Part shown: in pieces, positions 23,790-34,535 of the stretch
Layout: the number at the start of each line of letters is the position of its first letter
Position numbering within the stretch: the first letter of the stretch is position 1
Assembly (NCBI RefSeq): GCF_050003625.1
Contig: NC_134397.1
Span: 225,928,537-225,992,536, forward strand
From: Haematobia irritans
Lineage: Eukaryota; Arthropoda; Insecta; Diptera; Muscidae
Direction: 5' to 3'
Length of the DNA: 64,000 nt
The notes under the pieces: generated by a model
Databases searched by the model: none
Seen by the model: only the letters and a program-made list of their open reading frames with translations
Told to the model about the DNA's origin: nothing
Made by a program: the position numbers and the translations under genes

Positions 23790-23907
23790 ATGGTATCGTG
23801 TATCGGACTCATCGGCTTTATATCCAATACCATCGTCACAGCGAGTGATATTATCCCGAACATTGTTGCTTATCAAAAATGCTGACGAACGTGATGCAGG
23901 CAAATGG
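23790..23907 (+). CDS. Dscam-like exon: middle of Ig4
   Basis: The acceptor is a T-rich tract ending tttag and the donor is gtgagt. Entry is phase 2 and exit phase 0. It encodes WYRVSDSSALYPIPSSQRVI and then LSRTLLLIKNADERDAGKW. The opening tryptophan is the Ig core residue. DERDAGKW corresponds to the conserved DxGxY/W stretch before the second cysteine, which opens the next exon. Dscam1 has the parallel EDSGKYLC here, so W in place of Y is a paralogue feature. The exon lies alone between 18.9-kb and 16.5-kb introns and is not disrupted. Confidence 0.92.
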
Positions 23908-24589
23908 GTGAGTATGAGAGAATAAAAAGTGAAGTGGTACAAATGAATAAACCAAACTAACCGGCACAGTCACTGCCATCGTTGGTAGGGTCTCTCCCAA
24001 TTGACAAATATCACCACACATAGATATAATAGACTTGGTTTGTTTTTTTTATTGAAGACCTTAAATGTATGCTGTGTGGTTGAATATCTTCAAAGCTACC
24101 AAACATATGGTAACTCTGTTGACTCATCGAACATAACAAGCGAATAAGGCGGAAGTCGGGCATAGAGCAGAATATTAGAATTTTTACGAGTTTACTGCAC
24201 CCTTTCTCTGTCCTTATTTTTTTCTCTTAGTGGTCTCCTCAATCTCATTCTCCCTCTCTCTCTCGTTCTCGTTCTCGCTCTCACTGTCTCTGTGCATTTT
24301 GCTATTGCTAAGTGGCAAGGAAGGAAGTAAGTCAAGCTAAATGTATGTTGCGCTATGCGTTTGTGTATGTGTGTGTTTTTGTGCCCAAGTACTTAGTGAA
24401 GTGCAGAGACAGTTTTGAGTGTTTGAAACAAGCACACAGCGCACAGATGCTGCCTTCGAACCGAATGGGGGAAAATTACTGTATCTTATAGAAATGGAAA
24501 TGGATTTACAGTGCAATGACAATATATTGTGAAGATAAGGAAAATTAAATACAAATGTTTGACATAGTTAATACGAGATTTATAGGTTA
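23908..24589. other. intron with a CT-rich microsatellite
   Basis: A CTCTCTCT / TCTCGTTCTCGTTCTCGC tract lies near 24246-24296. No gene or mobile element recognised. Confidence 0.6.
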
Positions 24590-26240
24590 ACAAGTAAGGA
24601 AAGTCTAAAGTCGGGCGGGGCCGACTATATTATACCCTGCACCACTTTGTAGATCTAAATTTTCGATACCATATCACATCCGTCAAATGTGTTGGGGGCT
24701 ATATATAAAAGTTTGTCCCAAACATTTAAATATCACTCGATGTGGACAGAATTTGATAGACTTCTGCAAAATCTATAGACTCAAAATTTAAGTCGGCTAA
24801 TGTACTAGGGTGGAACACAATGTTAGAAAAAAATATGGGAAACGTTTAAATCTGAAGCAATTTTAAGGAAACTTCGAAAAAGTTTATTTATGATTTATCG
24901 CTCGATATATATGTATTAGAAGTTTAGGAAAATTAGAGTCATTTTTACAACTTTTCGACTAAGCAGTGGCGATTTACCAAGGAAAATGTTGGTATTTTGA
25001 CCATTTTTGTCGAAATCAGAAAAACATATATATGGGAGCTATATCTAAATCTGAACAAGTTTTCAACCAAATTTGGCACGCATAGCTACAATGCTAATTC
25101 TACTCCCTGTGCAAAATTTCAACTAAATCGGAGTTAAAAATTAGCCTCTGTGATCATATGAGTGTAAATCGGGCGAAAGCTATATATGGGAGATATATCT
25201 AAATCTGAACCGATTTCAACCAAATTTGGCACGCATCGCTATAATGCTAATTCTACTCCCTGTGCAAAAAAAAAACTAAATCGGACCAAAAATTGGCCTC
25301 TGTGGTCATATGAGTGTAAACCGGGCGAAAGCTATATATGGGAGATATATCTAAATCTGAATCGATTTCAACCAAATTTGGCACACATAGCTACAATGCT
25401 TAATCTACTCCTTGTGCAAAATTTCAACTAAATCGAAGCAAAAAATTGGCCTCTGTGGTCATATGAGTGTAAATCGGGCGAAAGCTATATATGGGTGCTA
25501 TATATAAATCTGAACCGATTTCAATGAAATTTGGCACGCATAGCTAGAATGCTAAATCTACTCCCTGTGCAAAATTTCAACCAAATTGGGTCAAAACTCT
25601 AGCTTTTAGGACCATATTAGTCCATATCGGGCGAAAGATATATATGGGAGCTATATCTAAATCTGAACCGATTTCAATCAAATTTTGCACACTTGACTAT
25701 ACGTCTAAGTGTTATGCTAATACAAAATTTCAAGCAAATCGGTATAAAACTCTGGCTGCTGGGTCCATATTAGTGCATATCGGGCGAAAGATATATATGG
25801 GAGCTATATCTAAATCTGAACCGATTTCAATAAAATTTGGCACACTTGACTATAGTACTAATTGTTCTTCTTGTGCAAAATTTTAAGCAAATTAGGGTAA
25901 AACTCTGGCTTCTGGGGCCATATAAGTCCATATCAGGCGAAATATATATATGGGTGCTATATCTAAATCTGAACCGATTGCTTCCAAAACCAATAGGAAT
26001 CTATTCTGAGCCAAAACACATACGTGTGCCAAATTTGAAGTCGATTGGACTAAAACTGCGACCTAGACTTTGATTACAAAAATGTGTTCACGGACAGACG
26101 GACATCGCTATATCGACTCAGGAACCCACCCTGAGCATTTTTGCCAAAGACACCATGTGTCTATCTCGTCTCCTTCTGGGTGTTGCAAACATATGCACTA
26201 ACTTATAATACCCTGTTCCACAGTGTGGAGCAGGGTATAA
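24590..26240 (-). mobile_element. DINE/HINE-like element, subfamily ii, reverse
   Basis: Begins ACAAGTAAGGAAAGTCTAAA, then GTCGGGCGGGGCCGAC, and ends GAGCAGGGTATAAAA. Six or seven units similar to those at 17621-19287 read in reverse. The microsatellite is short (GGACAGACGGACATC near 26090). It is a full-length mirror image of the elements at 14061 and 17621. Confidence 0.78.
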
Positions 26241-26335
26241 AAATTAGCTTTTCGGATAGGTGAAATTCCTTAGAAAAAAATTATATTATCAATACAGAAC
26301 TCATTGAAACTTACAAGAATACTGGGCTTGAGATA

Positions 26336-26900
26336 CCCAGCAAAAAAATTTGGAAGTTCTTCCAAAGGCACAACTTTAAAATCACTTCCAGAAGATGCAC
26401 TCCCAATGATGTTCTTTATTTTAACTACCCAGGAAGTTCTTTTAATTCAATTTTTTATAACTTGGTTTTTTCATACTTTTAATGGGTAATTTTAACTTTT
26501 TTTGGTTCAAATAGGTTAAAAACAGAGTAAGAATTCATAAAATGGTACAAATCATTTAAATTTTGTCGAAAAAAATGCTAAATCCAATTTGAAAACATTG
26601 TGAATTTTTGAAAATATTTGAGTTCAAACGTTTCCGACAAGCATTAGAATCCGATAAAAGTTATAAAAATATTTTTTTTTGACAAAATATAACAGATTTT
26701 GTTAATTTACATCCAAAATATTGAATTCGGATCACACCTACAGAAGTGATGCAAATTCAGTGCAACGGCTGTTGAAATGGAGGACTTCCGTCCTATGACA
26801 AACCCATGTTAAATTCATCGCTTCTGCGTCAATTTTGCACCACTTCCGGATCCAAAAAGAACATTTTCATTACTTTTTTGGCGACACTTTTTTTGCTGGG
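26336..26900. mobile_element. MITE of the CCCAGC family, full length, reverse
   Basis: 565 bp from CCCAGCAAAAAAATTTGGAAG to GGCGACACTTTTTTTGCTGGG; the order is reversed relative to 8944. This is the best-preserved copy and gives a reference for the family. Confidence 0.84.
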
Positions 26901-26976
26901 TTAGTTTTAATTAGGGCATACAGTTGAAGCAACCAGATGTGAGGTTAGAACTATTTTCCAAAACGAATAAAAACTA

Positions 26977-29516
26977 CGAGGGCAGTTCGGAAACTTCTTA
27001 GCCTAGCACAAACAGGAAAAAGTATAGTGTTTTGGAAACTTCCATCTCTGTTATGAACACATGTTAAATTTTGTTTCGATCTGACAGACGCATCCGCTAT
27101 TTTTTTACAATGGAAAAATTAGAAATGCGTGCTGTCATTAAATATTTACATAAAAAAGGTTTATCGGGACAAGAAATTCATAATGATATGGTGAATGTGT
27201 TAGGTGAAAGTGCTCCTTCATATGCAACAGTAAAAAATTGGGTTGCTGAATTTAAACGTGGTCGTACAAGTATTCAAGGTGAACCACGTAGTGGACATCC
27301 AAAAACAGCAACAACAACAGAAATCGTAGCCAAAGTGCATGATATGATATTAAATGATCGACGAATAAAAGTGCATGAAATTGCTAATATCATGGGCATC
27401 TCAAATGATCGAGTCCATTTAATTTAGCATAAAGAACTACAGATGAAAAAGCTTTCTGCAGGATGGGTGCCGCATTTGTTAACAGTCGATTAAAAACGCA
27501 TAAGAATGAACATTTCTTAAGCTTGTTTGGATCATTTTAAGCGAAATAAAATGGATTTTAAGCATCGTTTCATAACTGCTGATGATACATGGATCCACCA
27601 CTATACTCCAGAGACAAAAGAACAAACAAACAATTGACTGAAGCTGGAGGAAGTGCCCCAAAGAAGGCAAAAACAATTCAATCGGCTGGTAAGTTTATGG
27701 CAAAGGTTTTTTGGGACTTCAAAGGTATTTTATTGATTGATTATCTGCACAAGGGTAAAGGGTGATACGGTCAAAATTTTGTCAAGGGAAAACGCGTGTA
27801 AATTGGTGAAATCGTTTATTTAAAAATCAAATTAAATTTCTTTTTCAAGTTCAATTAGGAAAAATATTTGGTTAGGCTTTCGCTTTTCCAAATCCGAATT
27901 GCCGGGCCTCACGCTTGACACCTGCCATCAGATTTTGTACAGCCACCTTGTCCACCTTCTTCGCCGCAGAAAGCCAGTTTGCCTTGAACTGCTGCTCGTC
28001 CTTAGCAGTTTTTTGGTCTTCTTCAGGTTACGCTTGACAATAGCCCAGTATTTCTCAATTGGGCGGAGCTCTGGCGTGTTGGGAGGGTTCTTGTTGTACC
28101 ACTCCATGGCCTTTTTACCGTAACGGCGTACCACTCCATGGCCTTTTTACCGTAATGGCAAGATGCCAAATCCGGCCAAAACAGTACGGAACAACTGTGT
28201 TTCTTCAGGAAAGGCAGCAGACGTTTATTCAAACACTCTTTCACGTAAATTTCTTGGTTGACAGTCCCGGAAACTATGAAAATGCTGCTTTTCAAGCCAC
28301 AGGTACAGATGGCTTGCCAAACCAGATATTTCTTTGCGAACTTTGACAGTTTTATGTGCTTGAAAATATCTGTTACCTTTCCCCTTCCTTTTGCCGTATA
28401 AAACTCATGTCCCGGAAGCTGCTTGTAGTCGGCTTTGACGTAGGTTTGGTCGTCCATTACCACGCAGTCAAACTTCATCAACATCGTCGTGTACAGCCTC
28501 CGGGATCGCCCTTTGGCCGTCGTATTTTGTTTATCATCGCGATTTGGAGCCACTACCTTCTTGTAAGTCGATAGTCCGGCTCGTTTTTTGGCTCGATGCA
28601 CGGTTGTAGACGATACATCCAGCTTATTTGCGGCATCTCGGAGAGAGAGGTTTCGCTTGAAACTACCGGCAACTCTCATTGTCGTCTCAACGGCTTCCGG
28701 TTTTCGATTTCCCCCCGATCCAGACTTCCTGGCTGTCGACAAGCGTTCCCCAAACACTTTAATTACATTTGTAACGGTTGATTTGGCAACTTTTAGCGAT
28801 TTTGCCAGCTTTGCGTGCGAGTACCTCGGATTTTCGCGATGCGCGAGCAAAATTTTGATACGCTGCTCTTCTTGCTTGGACGGTATTTTGACAACTGAAG
28901 AGTGAATTCCAAAATCAAAATAAGAGCAACATTCTACACACACACACCTTCAAAATGAGGAGTGTTCAGATTTTTTAAATGCAAAATTGAAAGAAATACG
29001 TCAAGTTTATATTGACCAAATTTTGACCGTATCACCCTTTAAAACAATAAATTCAGAGTACTATTGCAACCTTTTGGATCTATTAAATGTACAAATTCGA
29101 GAAAAACGTCCTGGCTTACAACACAAAAAAATAATTTTTCATCAAGACAACGCACCAGCGCACAAGAGTGCCTTAACAATGGCTAAAATCAACGAATTAA
29201 AGTACGAGTTGCTTGACCGCCCACCTTATTCTCCTGATTTAGCTCCCAGTGACTTGTACTTGTTCCCAAAACTAAAACAATTCCTTGCTGGCAAGCGTTT
29301 TACCTCAAATGAAGGTGCAATTACAGTGGTAAACCACTATTTTGAAGACCTTGAGGAAAACTATTTTAATCAAGGGATCAAGGGATAGAATTGCTAGAAA
29401 AGCGTTGGACTAAGTATATTGAAGTTTCAGGAGATTATATTGAAAAATAAAAATATTTTTGAAAAACTAACTATTCTCTTTCAATGATAGGCTAAGAAGT
29501 TTCCGAACCGCCCTCG
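26977..29516 (+). pseudogene. mariner element with broken transposase, split by a Tc1-like insertion
   Basis: Inverted termini: CGAGGGCAGTTCGGAAACTT then CTTAGCCTA on the left, and TAGGCTAAGAAGTTTCCGAA then CCGCCCTCG on the right. The N-terminal part (27113-27427) starts MEKLEMRAVIKYLHKKGLSG and includes FKRGRTSIQGEPRSGHPKT and GISNDRVH. After several stops, ADDTWIHHYTPE carries the first catalytic aspartate. After the insert, FHQDNAPAHKSALTMAK and PPYSPDLAPSD carry the second and third, in DD34D style. Without the insert it is about 1.26 kb, normal for mariner. The stop after VHLI and others between 27425 and 27640 make it inactive. Confidence 0.92.
27758..29039 (-). pseudogene. Tc1/mariner-like element, copy B, nearly complete transposase
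   Basis: Termini AAGGGTGATACGGTC / GACCGTATCACCCTT are flanked by TA. The minus strand encodes a transposase opening MCVECCSYFDFGIHSSVVK or at MPSKQEEQRIKILLAHRENP (28943 or about 28893), with a helix-turn-helix (KLAKSLKVAKSTV), a second HTH (DAANKLDVSSTTVHRAKKR), VMDDQTYVKADY and FWPDLASCHYGKKAMEWYA. Near 28090-28160 a deletion and a 30-bp tandem duplication (TACCACTCCATGGCC twice) disrupt the NTPELRPIEKYW region. By the intact order in copy C, 37 residues separate the second Asp from the Glu of PIE. Inserted in the mariner at 26977-29516. Confidence 0.9.
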
Positions 29517-29637
29517 AACTGTGGAGTATTTTAAATTGATGAATATTTATATTGTGGTTTGACCCAACCACGAGAGATGTGGATATCTACCAAAGCTCCA
29601 TTTTTTCCAGGTTCACTTATACTATTTAGTCCATCTA

Positions 29638-29834
29638 GCACAAAAATTCAACAATTTTTATTAATTGAAACAAAAGTCAATCACAAAAATTAATAGTATC
29701 AATTACATTTTTAATTGACTTTCAATTAATTTTTAAATTGATACCACTATTTCTGTGATTGAAGATATTTCAATTAAAAATTACTTGGATCAATTTATTA
29801 CGTGATTGAAGATAAAAAATGTTTTTTTTGTGTG
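29638..29834. repeat. AATTAA-rich palindromic MITE, copy 3
   Basis: Between GCACAAAAATTCAAC and GATAAAAAATGTTTTTTTTG; same TCAATTAAAAATTA blocks as at 3711. Confidence 0.65.
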
Positions 29835-29860
29835 CGTGAAAAATCATGATCAGACCTCGG

Positions 29861-30615
29861 TTGCCACTCGTGCCAAAAAAAATCTACCGAAATTTTAAGA
29901 AAATTTTACTTAAAATCTACAAATTAAAAAAAAACTTATTTTGAAGTCAAAATTTTATTTCAATACAAAATTGTTTCAAAATTTTATTTCTATAGAAAAA
30001 TTTCTCAAAATGTTATTTTCGCAAAATTTTATTTCTATAGAAAATTTTCTCAATTTCCTATATAAAATTTTCTCAATTTCCTATAGAAAATATGTATTCT
30101 CAAAATTTTATTTCTATAGAAAATTTTCTCTATTTCCTATAGAAAATATTCTCGAAAATTTATTTCTATAGAAAATTTTCTCAAAATTTTATTTCTATAG
30201 AAAATTTTTTCAAAATGTTATTTCTATAGAAAATTTTGTCGAAATTTTATAGTTTTGCTGCAAGTAGAGGATACTGACGAGGAATGTGGTAATTCCGAAA
30301 CGTGCGTCCATCCAACCATCTTGCAGTTCTTTGCCCTAATAAATTTGGCAAACCTTCTTTTTCTCTGTTGGTTAAGCTACTCTTGTAGTTTAGTCATAGC
30401 AATGGTTTTTAAGCTGAGATCACGACAACAAATATGACATTTTATATCTATTAATTTTAATTTTTTTTATTTCTATATATAGGAAATTGAAGTACTTCTC
30501 AATTGAAAAGGAAGATTTTAAGAAATCTACCAAAACATCAAGAATTCTAACAATCTACCAAACAGTAAAAAATCCACCGTGTTTGGTAGAATTCTACCAA
30601 CTGCGACAACCGTGC
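29861..30615. mobile_element. compact copy of the TIR element that carries the 29-bp satellite
   Basis: Left end CTCGGTTGCCACTCGTGCCA, then AAATCTACC; right end TGGTAGAATTCTACCAACTG, then CGACAACCG. Between them lie a 29-bp array (about 29940-30255), the foldback block (GCTGCAAGTAGAGGATACTG, 30258), and AT-rich sequence. This copy shows the whole structure in 750 bp. No coding capacity and no clear target duplication. Confidence 0.65.
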
Positions 30616-30786
30616 AATGGACACCTAGAGTTTATTGCATATCTTTTCCGAAAAGGACCAGACATGAGCATGAAAAAACTTCGGAATGCTACTTACATTC
30701 GCAAGATATACTTATGTGGGCAAAATCTAATACGTTGTTTTGTAAAAATAAGTACCATTATTTATTTTCCTAAATCACTTTCTGCA

Positions 30787-31064
30787 GCTAACGTGGATCA
30801 ATGGTTAGCATGCATATAAAAGGTTCTGGGATCAATCCCAGTTTCGACCAAAAAGTCTTTCAGTGGTGGTTTATTCACTCTCAATAATTCTGAAGACATT
30901 TTTAAGAGATTTAAAGCTTCTCTATTTGGTGTCACTGTAAGAAGAAATGCCGGTCGGACTCAGCTATGAAAAGGAGGTCCTCCTTATCATTGACCTAACC
31001 ATAGAATCTGGCAGCATTTATGGATAACAACGAAGTTCTTATTACATTTGACTGAATGGGTCTA
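30787..31064 (+). mobile_element. tRNA-derived SINE, copy 2, degraded
   Basis: Recognisable by GATCAATGGTTAGCATGC (worn A box) and GGTTCTGGGATCAATCCCAG (worn B box), then TTTCAGTGGTGG and CTATGAAAAGGAGGTCC. The 3' tail with TAACC repeats is missing. Confidence 0.75.
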
Positions 31065-31182
31065 GTGGTTTCTGCTATTATTGAAAATTAAACTTTTTAC
31101 GAGGGTTGTCTTTTATATACCGTGATTAGAAAAAAAAAAATATTATAAAAGATAACTTCATTGTTTTTCAAAATAATACCCA

Positions 31183-31990
31183 TTAAGATACATACACGCA
31201 CTTAAGCATGCATTTGAACCAATTTTCGAAGCACTTTTGCCACTCTGATTGAGGTATCTCCACAAACAGGAATTCAATATGCATCAACCGCTTCTTCAGG
31301 TATCGAAAACCATTGGCTTCTCTTTTTTTAACGTATGGGTATAAAAGGAAATCATATGAACTATACGGTGGATAATCCATCAAATCGATGTTTCGAGTGC
31401 TCAAAAATGGAGTTTTTGTTTATTTGTGCTCGCATTGTCGCAGTGAAGGTTGATCCATTTTCCGCAGTTGGTTTTCCAAATTTCTTGAAAGACAACTGCC
31501 ATACCAATGATTGTGTACTAACATAATCAGAATTGACTGTTTTCCATTGTTCTAGTGGTAGGACAACGACATGTTCATTTTTTTCCGACAAAATAGGCGA
31601 TCATTTGCTTGGAAGTTTTTGGTGCGCAGGCAACTTTTGTTGGATTTGGTTCATCAAACAGTCGAATGCAGTTTAGTTTCAGCCTCATATGCGTAACTAG
31701 ACGTTTCATCACCTATCAAGATATCATAAACGCGTTTCGAAGCACTGTAGTCGCAGTTTTGTAGGATTTTTTTCGACCAATCGATTCGAGCCTTTTTTTG
31801 AGCGTTTGAAAATTTGTGTGGAATCCAAAGCGAACAAATTTTTTGACGGTCAAATGTTCATGAAATATTTAATGTATGCTAGCCCATAGTTGTCTCAATC
31901 TCAAAACGTCACATGATGATCTTGCAATCTCAGTTGGCGCACCAATAAACACTGGTTTTACTGACATTAAGGATCGGAAATTTCAAATTT
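31183..31990 (-). pseudogene. mariner transposase remnant, second copy
   Basis: Minus strand, from 31990 down: SYAYEAETK-type text, then SEKNEHVVVLPLEQWKTVN, HCDNAS-like sequence near 31420, and at the C-terminus SEWQKCFENWFKCMLKC. This is the same mariner family as 21640-22560. Many stops and frame changes; termini not found. Confidence 0.75.
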
Positions 31991-31994
31991 TGCT

Positions 31995-33150
31995 TTTCTT
32001 TTTCTTTATATGGGGCTATACATAATTATGGACCGATGTGGACTAGTTTTGCATGGCGGATTGGATGAAATTTTAATCTCCAGTAAGCTCCGCAAATCAA
32101 ATCTGGGAATCGGGCATATACTAACACCATGTTTCAAATGTCAATCGAATCAGATGAAATTTGCTCCTCCAAGAGGTTCGGTAAGCAAAATCTGGAGATC
32201 GGTTTATATGGGTGCTAGAGGTGTACGCGTGAGTGAAATTTCACTCACACTCATGCACATTCACGAAGCCAAATATTTATTTACGCACGCTCACGCACGA
32301 TAAGCGTCGTAGCCACTCACACTCACGCACATTCACGAAATGAAAAGCAGTACTCACGCACGAACTACTTTTACAGACTCACGCACACGCACGATTCATG
32401 ACAATTCACGTGACTCACGACAAATTCACGAGACTCACGACATTTTCCAACCGAATTGAATCTTTAAAATTTTTTGTGAGCGTCATTTTGCAGAAATTTT
32501 TTTCACGCACATTCACGAACTGATTTTATTACTCACACACGCTCACGCCATATTTATTTTAGTCCCACTCACGCACATTCACGAGTGTTGCTTCAGATTT
32601 CACGACTCACGTGATTCACCCGTGAATCACGCTTGTCACGCGCACACCTCTAATGGGGGCTATATATATTTATTGACCGATATTGACCAATTTTTGTATG
32701 ATTGCTAAAGTCATCGACTAATACCACGTGTCAAATTACAACCAAATTGGATGAAATTTCTTTCTCAAAGAGGCTCCGTAAGTCAAATTAGGAGATCGGT
32801 TTATAATTGGGGCAATATATAATTATTGAACGATATTGACCATTTTTTGCATGGTTGTTTCAACCGGATCTGATGAAATTTGTTCTTAAAAGAGACTCCG
32901 CAAGCCAAATTTGGGGGTCGGTTTTTATGGAGGTTATAGCTAAAAGGGGTCTGATATGGCCCATGTGCAAGTTTCAAGTCGATATTAGTGTGATATCAGC
33001 GGACGTATGGACGGGCATCTCTAGATCGAATTTCACCATGACCCAGAATATATAGACTTTCTGGGGTCTGAGACCAATATTTCGATATGTTACAAACGGA
33101 ATGACAAAGTTAATATACCACCCATCCGCGGTATAGAGTATAAAAAAAGA
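31995..33150 (-). mobile_element. DINE/HINE-like element, subfamily i, reverse, hosting a hAT-like MITE
   Basis: Reads in reverse from TTATATGGGGCTATACATAA to a terminal GGTATAGAGTATAAAA, with AAGTCGATATTAGTGTGAT and CGGACGTATGGACGGG near the end. The 437-bp MITE at 32216-32652 interrupts one unit. Its 5' end faces the 5' end of the next element at 33159 across about 10 bp. Confidence 0.72.
32216..32652. mobile_element. hAT-like MITE packed with CACGCAC/TTCACGA repeats
   Basis: Termini TAGAGGTGTACGCGTGA and CACGCGCACACCTCTA are inverted. The flanks ATGGGTGC (32208-32215) and ATGGGGGC (32653-32660) are an 8-bp target duplication with one mismatch. The interior is a run of ACTCACGCACATTCACGAA variants spaced about 10-40 bp. 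A worn relative is at 60362-60680. Confidence 0.85.
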
Positions 33151-33158
33151 TTTTAATA

Positions 33159-34498
33159 TACCCTCCACCATAGGATGGGGGTATATTAACTTTGTCATTC
33201 CGTTTGTATCACATCGAAATATTGCTCTAAGACCCCATAAAGTATATATATTCTGGGTCGTGGTGAAATTCTGAGTCGATCCGAGCATGTCCATCCGTCC
33301 GTCCATCCGCCCGTCCATCCGTCCGTCCATCCGTCCGTCCGTCCGTCAGTTGAAATCACGCTAACTTCCGAACGAAACAAGCTATCGACTTGAAACTTGG
33401 CACAAGTAGTTGTTATTGATGTAGGTTAGGTTAGGTTATGTGGCAGCCCGATGTATCAGGCTCACTTAGACTATTCAGTCCATTGTGATACCACAGTGGT
33501 GAACTTCTCTCTTATCACTGAGTGCTGCCCGATTCCATGTTAAGCTCAATGACAAGGGACCTCCTTTTTATAGCCGAGTCCGAACGGCGTTCCACATTCC
33601 AGTGAAACCACTTAGAGAAGCTTTGAAACCCTCAGAAATGTCACCAGCATTACTGAGTTGGGATAATCCACCGCTGAAAAACTTTTTGGTGTTCGGTCGT
33701 AGCAGGAATCGAACCCACGACCTTGTGTATGCAAGGCGGGCATGCTAACCATTGCACCACGGTGGAATATGTTATTGATGTAGGTCGGATGGCCATATCG
33801 GTCCACTTTTACGTATAGGCCCCATATAAACGGACCCCCAAATTTGGCTTGCGAGGCCTCTAAGAGAAACAATTTTCATCCGATCCGGCTGAAATTTGGT
33901 ACATGGTGTTAGTATATGGTCTCTAACAACCATAAAAAAATTGGTCCACATCGGTCCATAATTATATATAGCCCCCATATAAACAGATCCCCCGATTTGG
34001 CTTGCAGAGCCCCTAAGAGAAACAATTTTCATCCGATCCGGCTGAAATTTGGTACATGGTGTTAGTATATGGTCTGTAACACCCATGCAAAAATTGGTCG
34101 ATATCGGTCCATAATTATATATAGGCCCCATATAAACCGATACCCAGATTTGACCTCCGGAGCACCTTGGAAGAGCAAAATTCTTCCCATTCGGTTGAAA
34201 TTTGGTACGTGATGTTAGTATAGGGTATCCAACAACCATGCAGGAATTGGTTCCTATCAGTCCATAATAATATATAGCTCCCATATAAACCGATCCCCAG
34301 ATTTGACCTCCGGTGCCTATTGGAGAAGCAAAATTCATCCGATCTGGTTGAATTGTGGTACATGGTGGTAGTATATGATATTTAACAACCATGTGAGTTG
34401 AAATTTGTGGATGACAGTCTTTCGTAGATGTTTCTACGCAATCCATGGTGTAGGGTACATAAGATTCGGCCTGGCCGAACTTACGGCCGTATATAATT

Positions 34499-34500
<2 letters not shown>
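33159..34500 (+). mobile_element. DINE/HINE-like element, subfamily i, with in-frame 153-bp units and a SINE
   Basis: Starts ATACCCTCCACCATAGG, then TTTGTCATTCCGTTTGTATC, a GTCC/ATCC tract (33288-33350), the SINE at 33427-33769, four units, and the end TTCGGCCTGGCCGAACTTAC, then GGCCGTATATAATTG and a poly-T run. The minus strand is open for 224 codons (34446-33772) as 51-residue blocks (SVYMGPIYNYGPI, TKFQPDRM). I consider the frame incidental to the 153-bp period. Confidence 0.8.
33427..33769 (-). mobile_element. tRNA-derived SINE, copy 3, with 16-bp target duplication
   Basis: Minus-strand orientation: the A box complement CCATTGCACCA lies near 33750 and the B box complement GGAATCGAACC near 33707. 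The 3' tail reads AGGTTAGGTTAGGTT (33422 onward). A direct repeat TGTTATTGATGTAGGT (33411-33426 and 33770-33785) brackets it, so the host DINE-like sequence can be read without it. Confidence 0.92.

Positions 34501-34535
<35 letters not shown>

Noticed and set aside
28059..28905. Plus-strand frames with LVVGFDVG and ASGFRFPPDPD
   Set aside because: Antisense shadows of the Tc1-like transposase; the same shadows appear in copies A and C.
33159..34500. 224-codon frame as a transposon-encoded protein
   Set aside because: It consists only of repeat units, lacks any catalytic motif, and is explained by unit length divisible by three.
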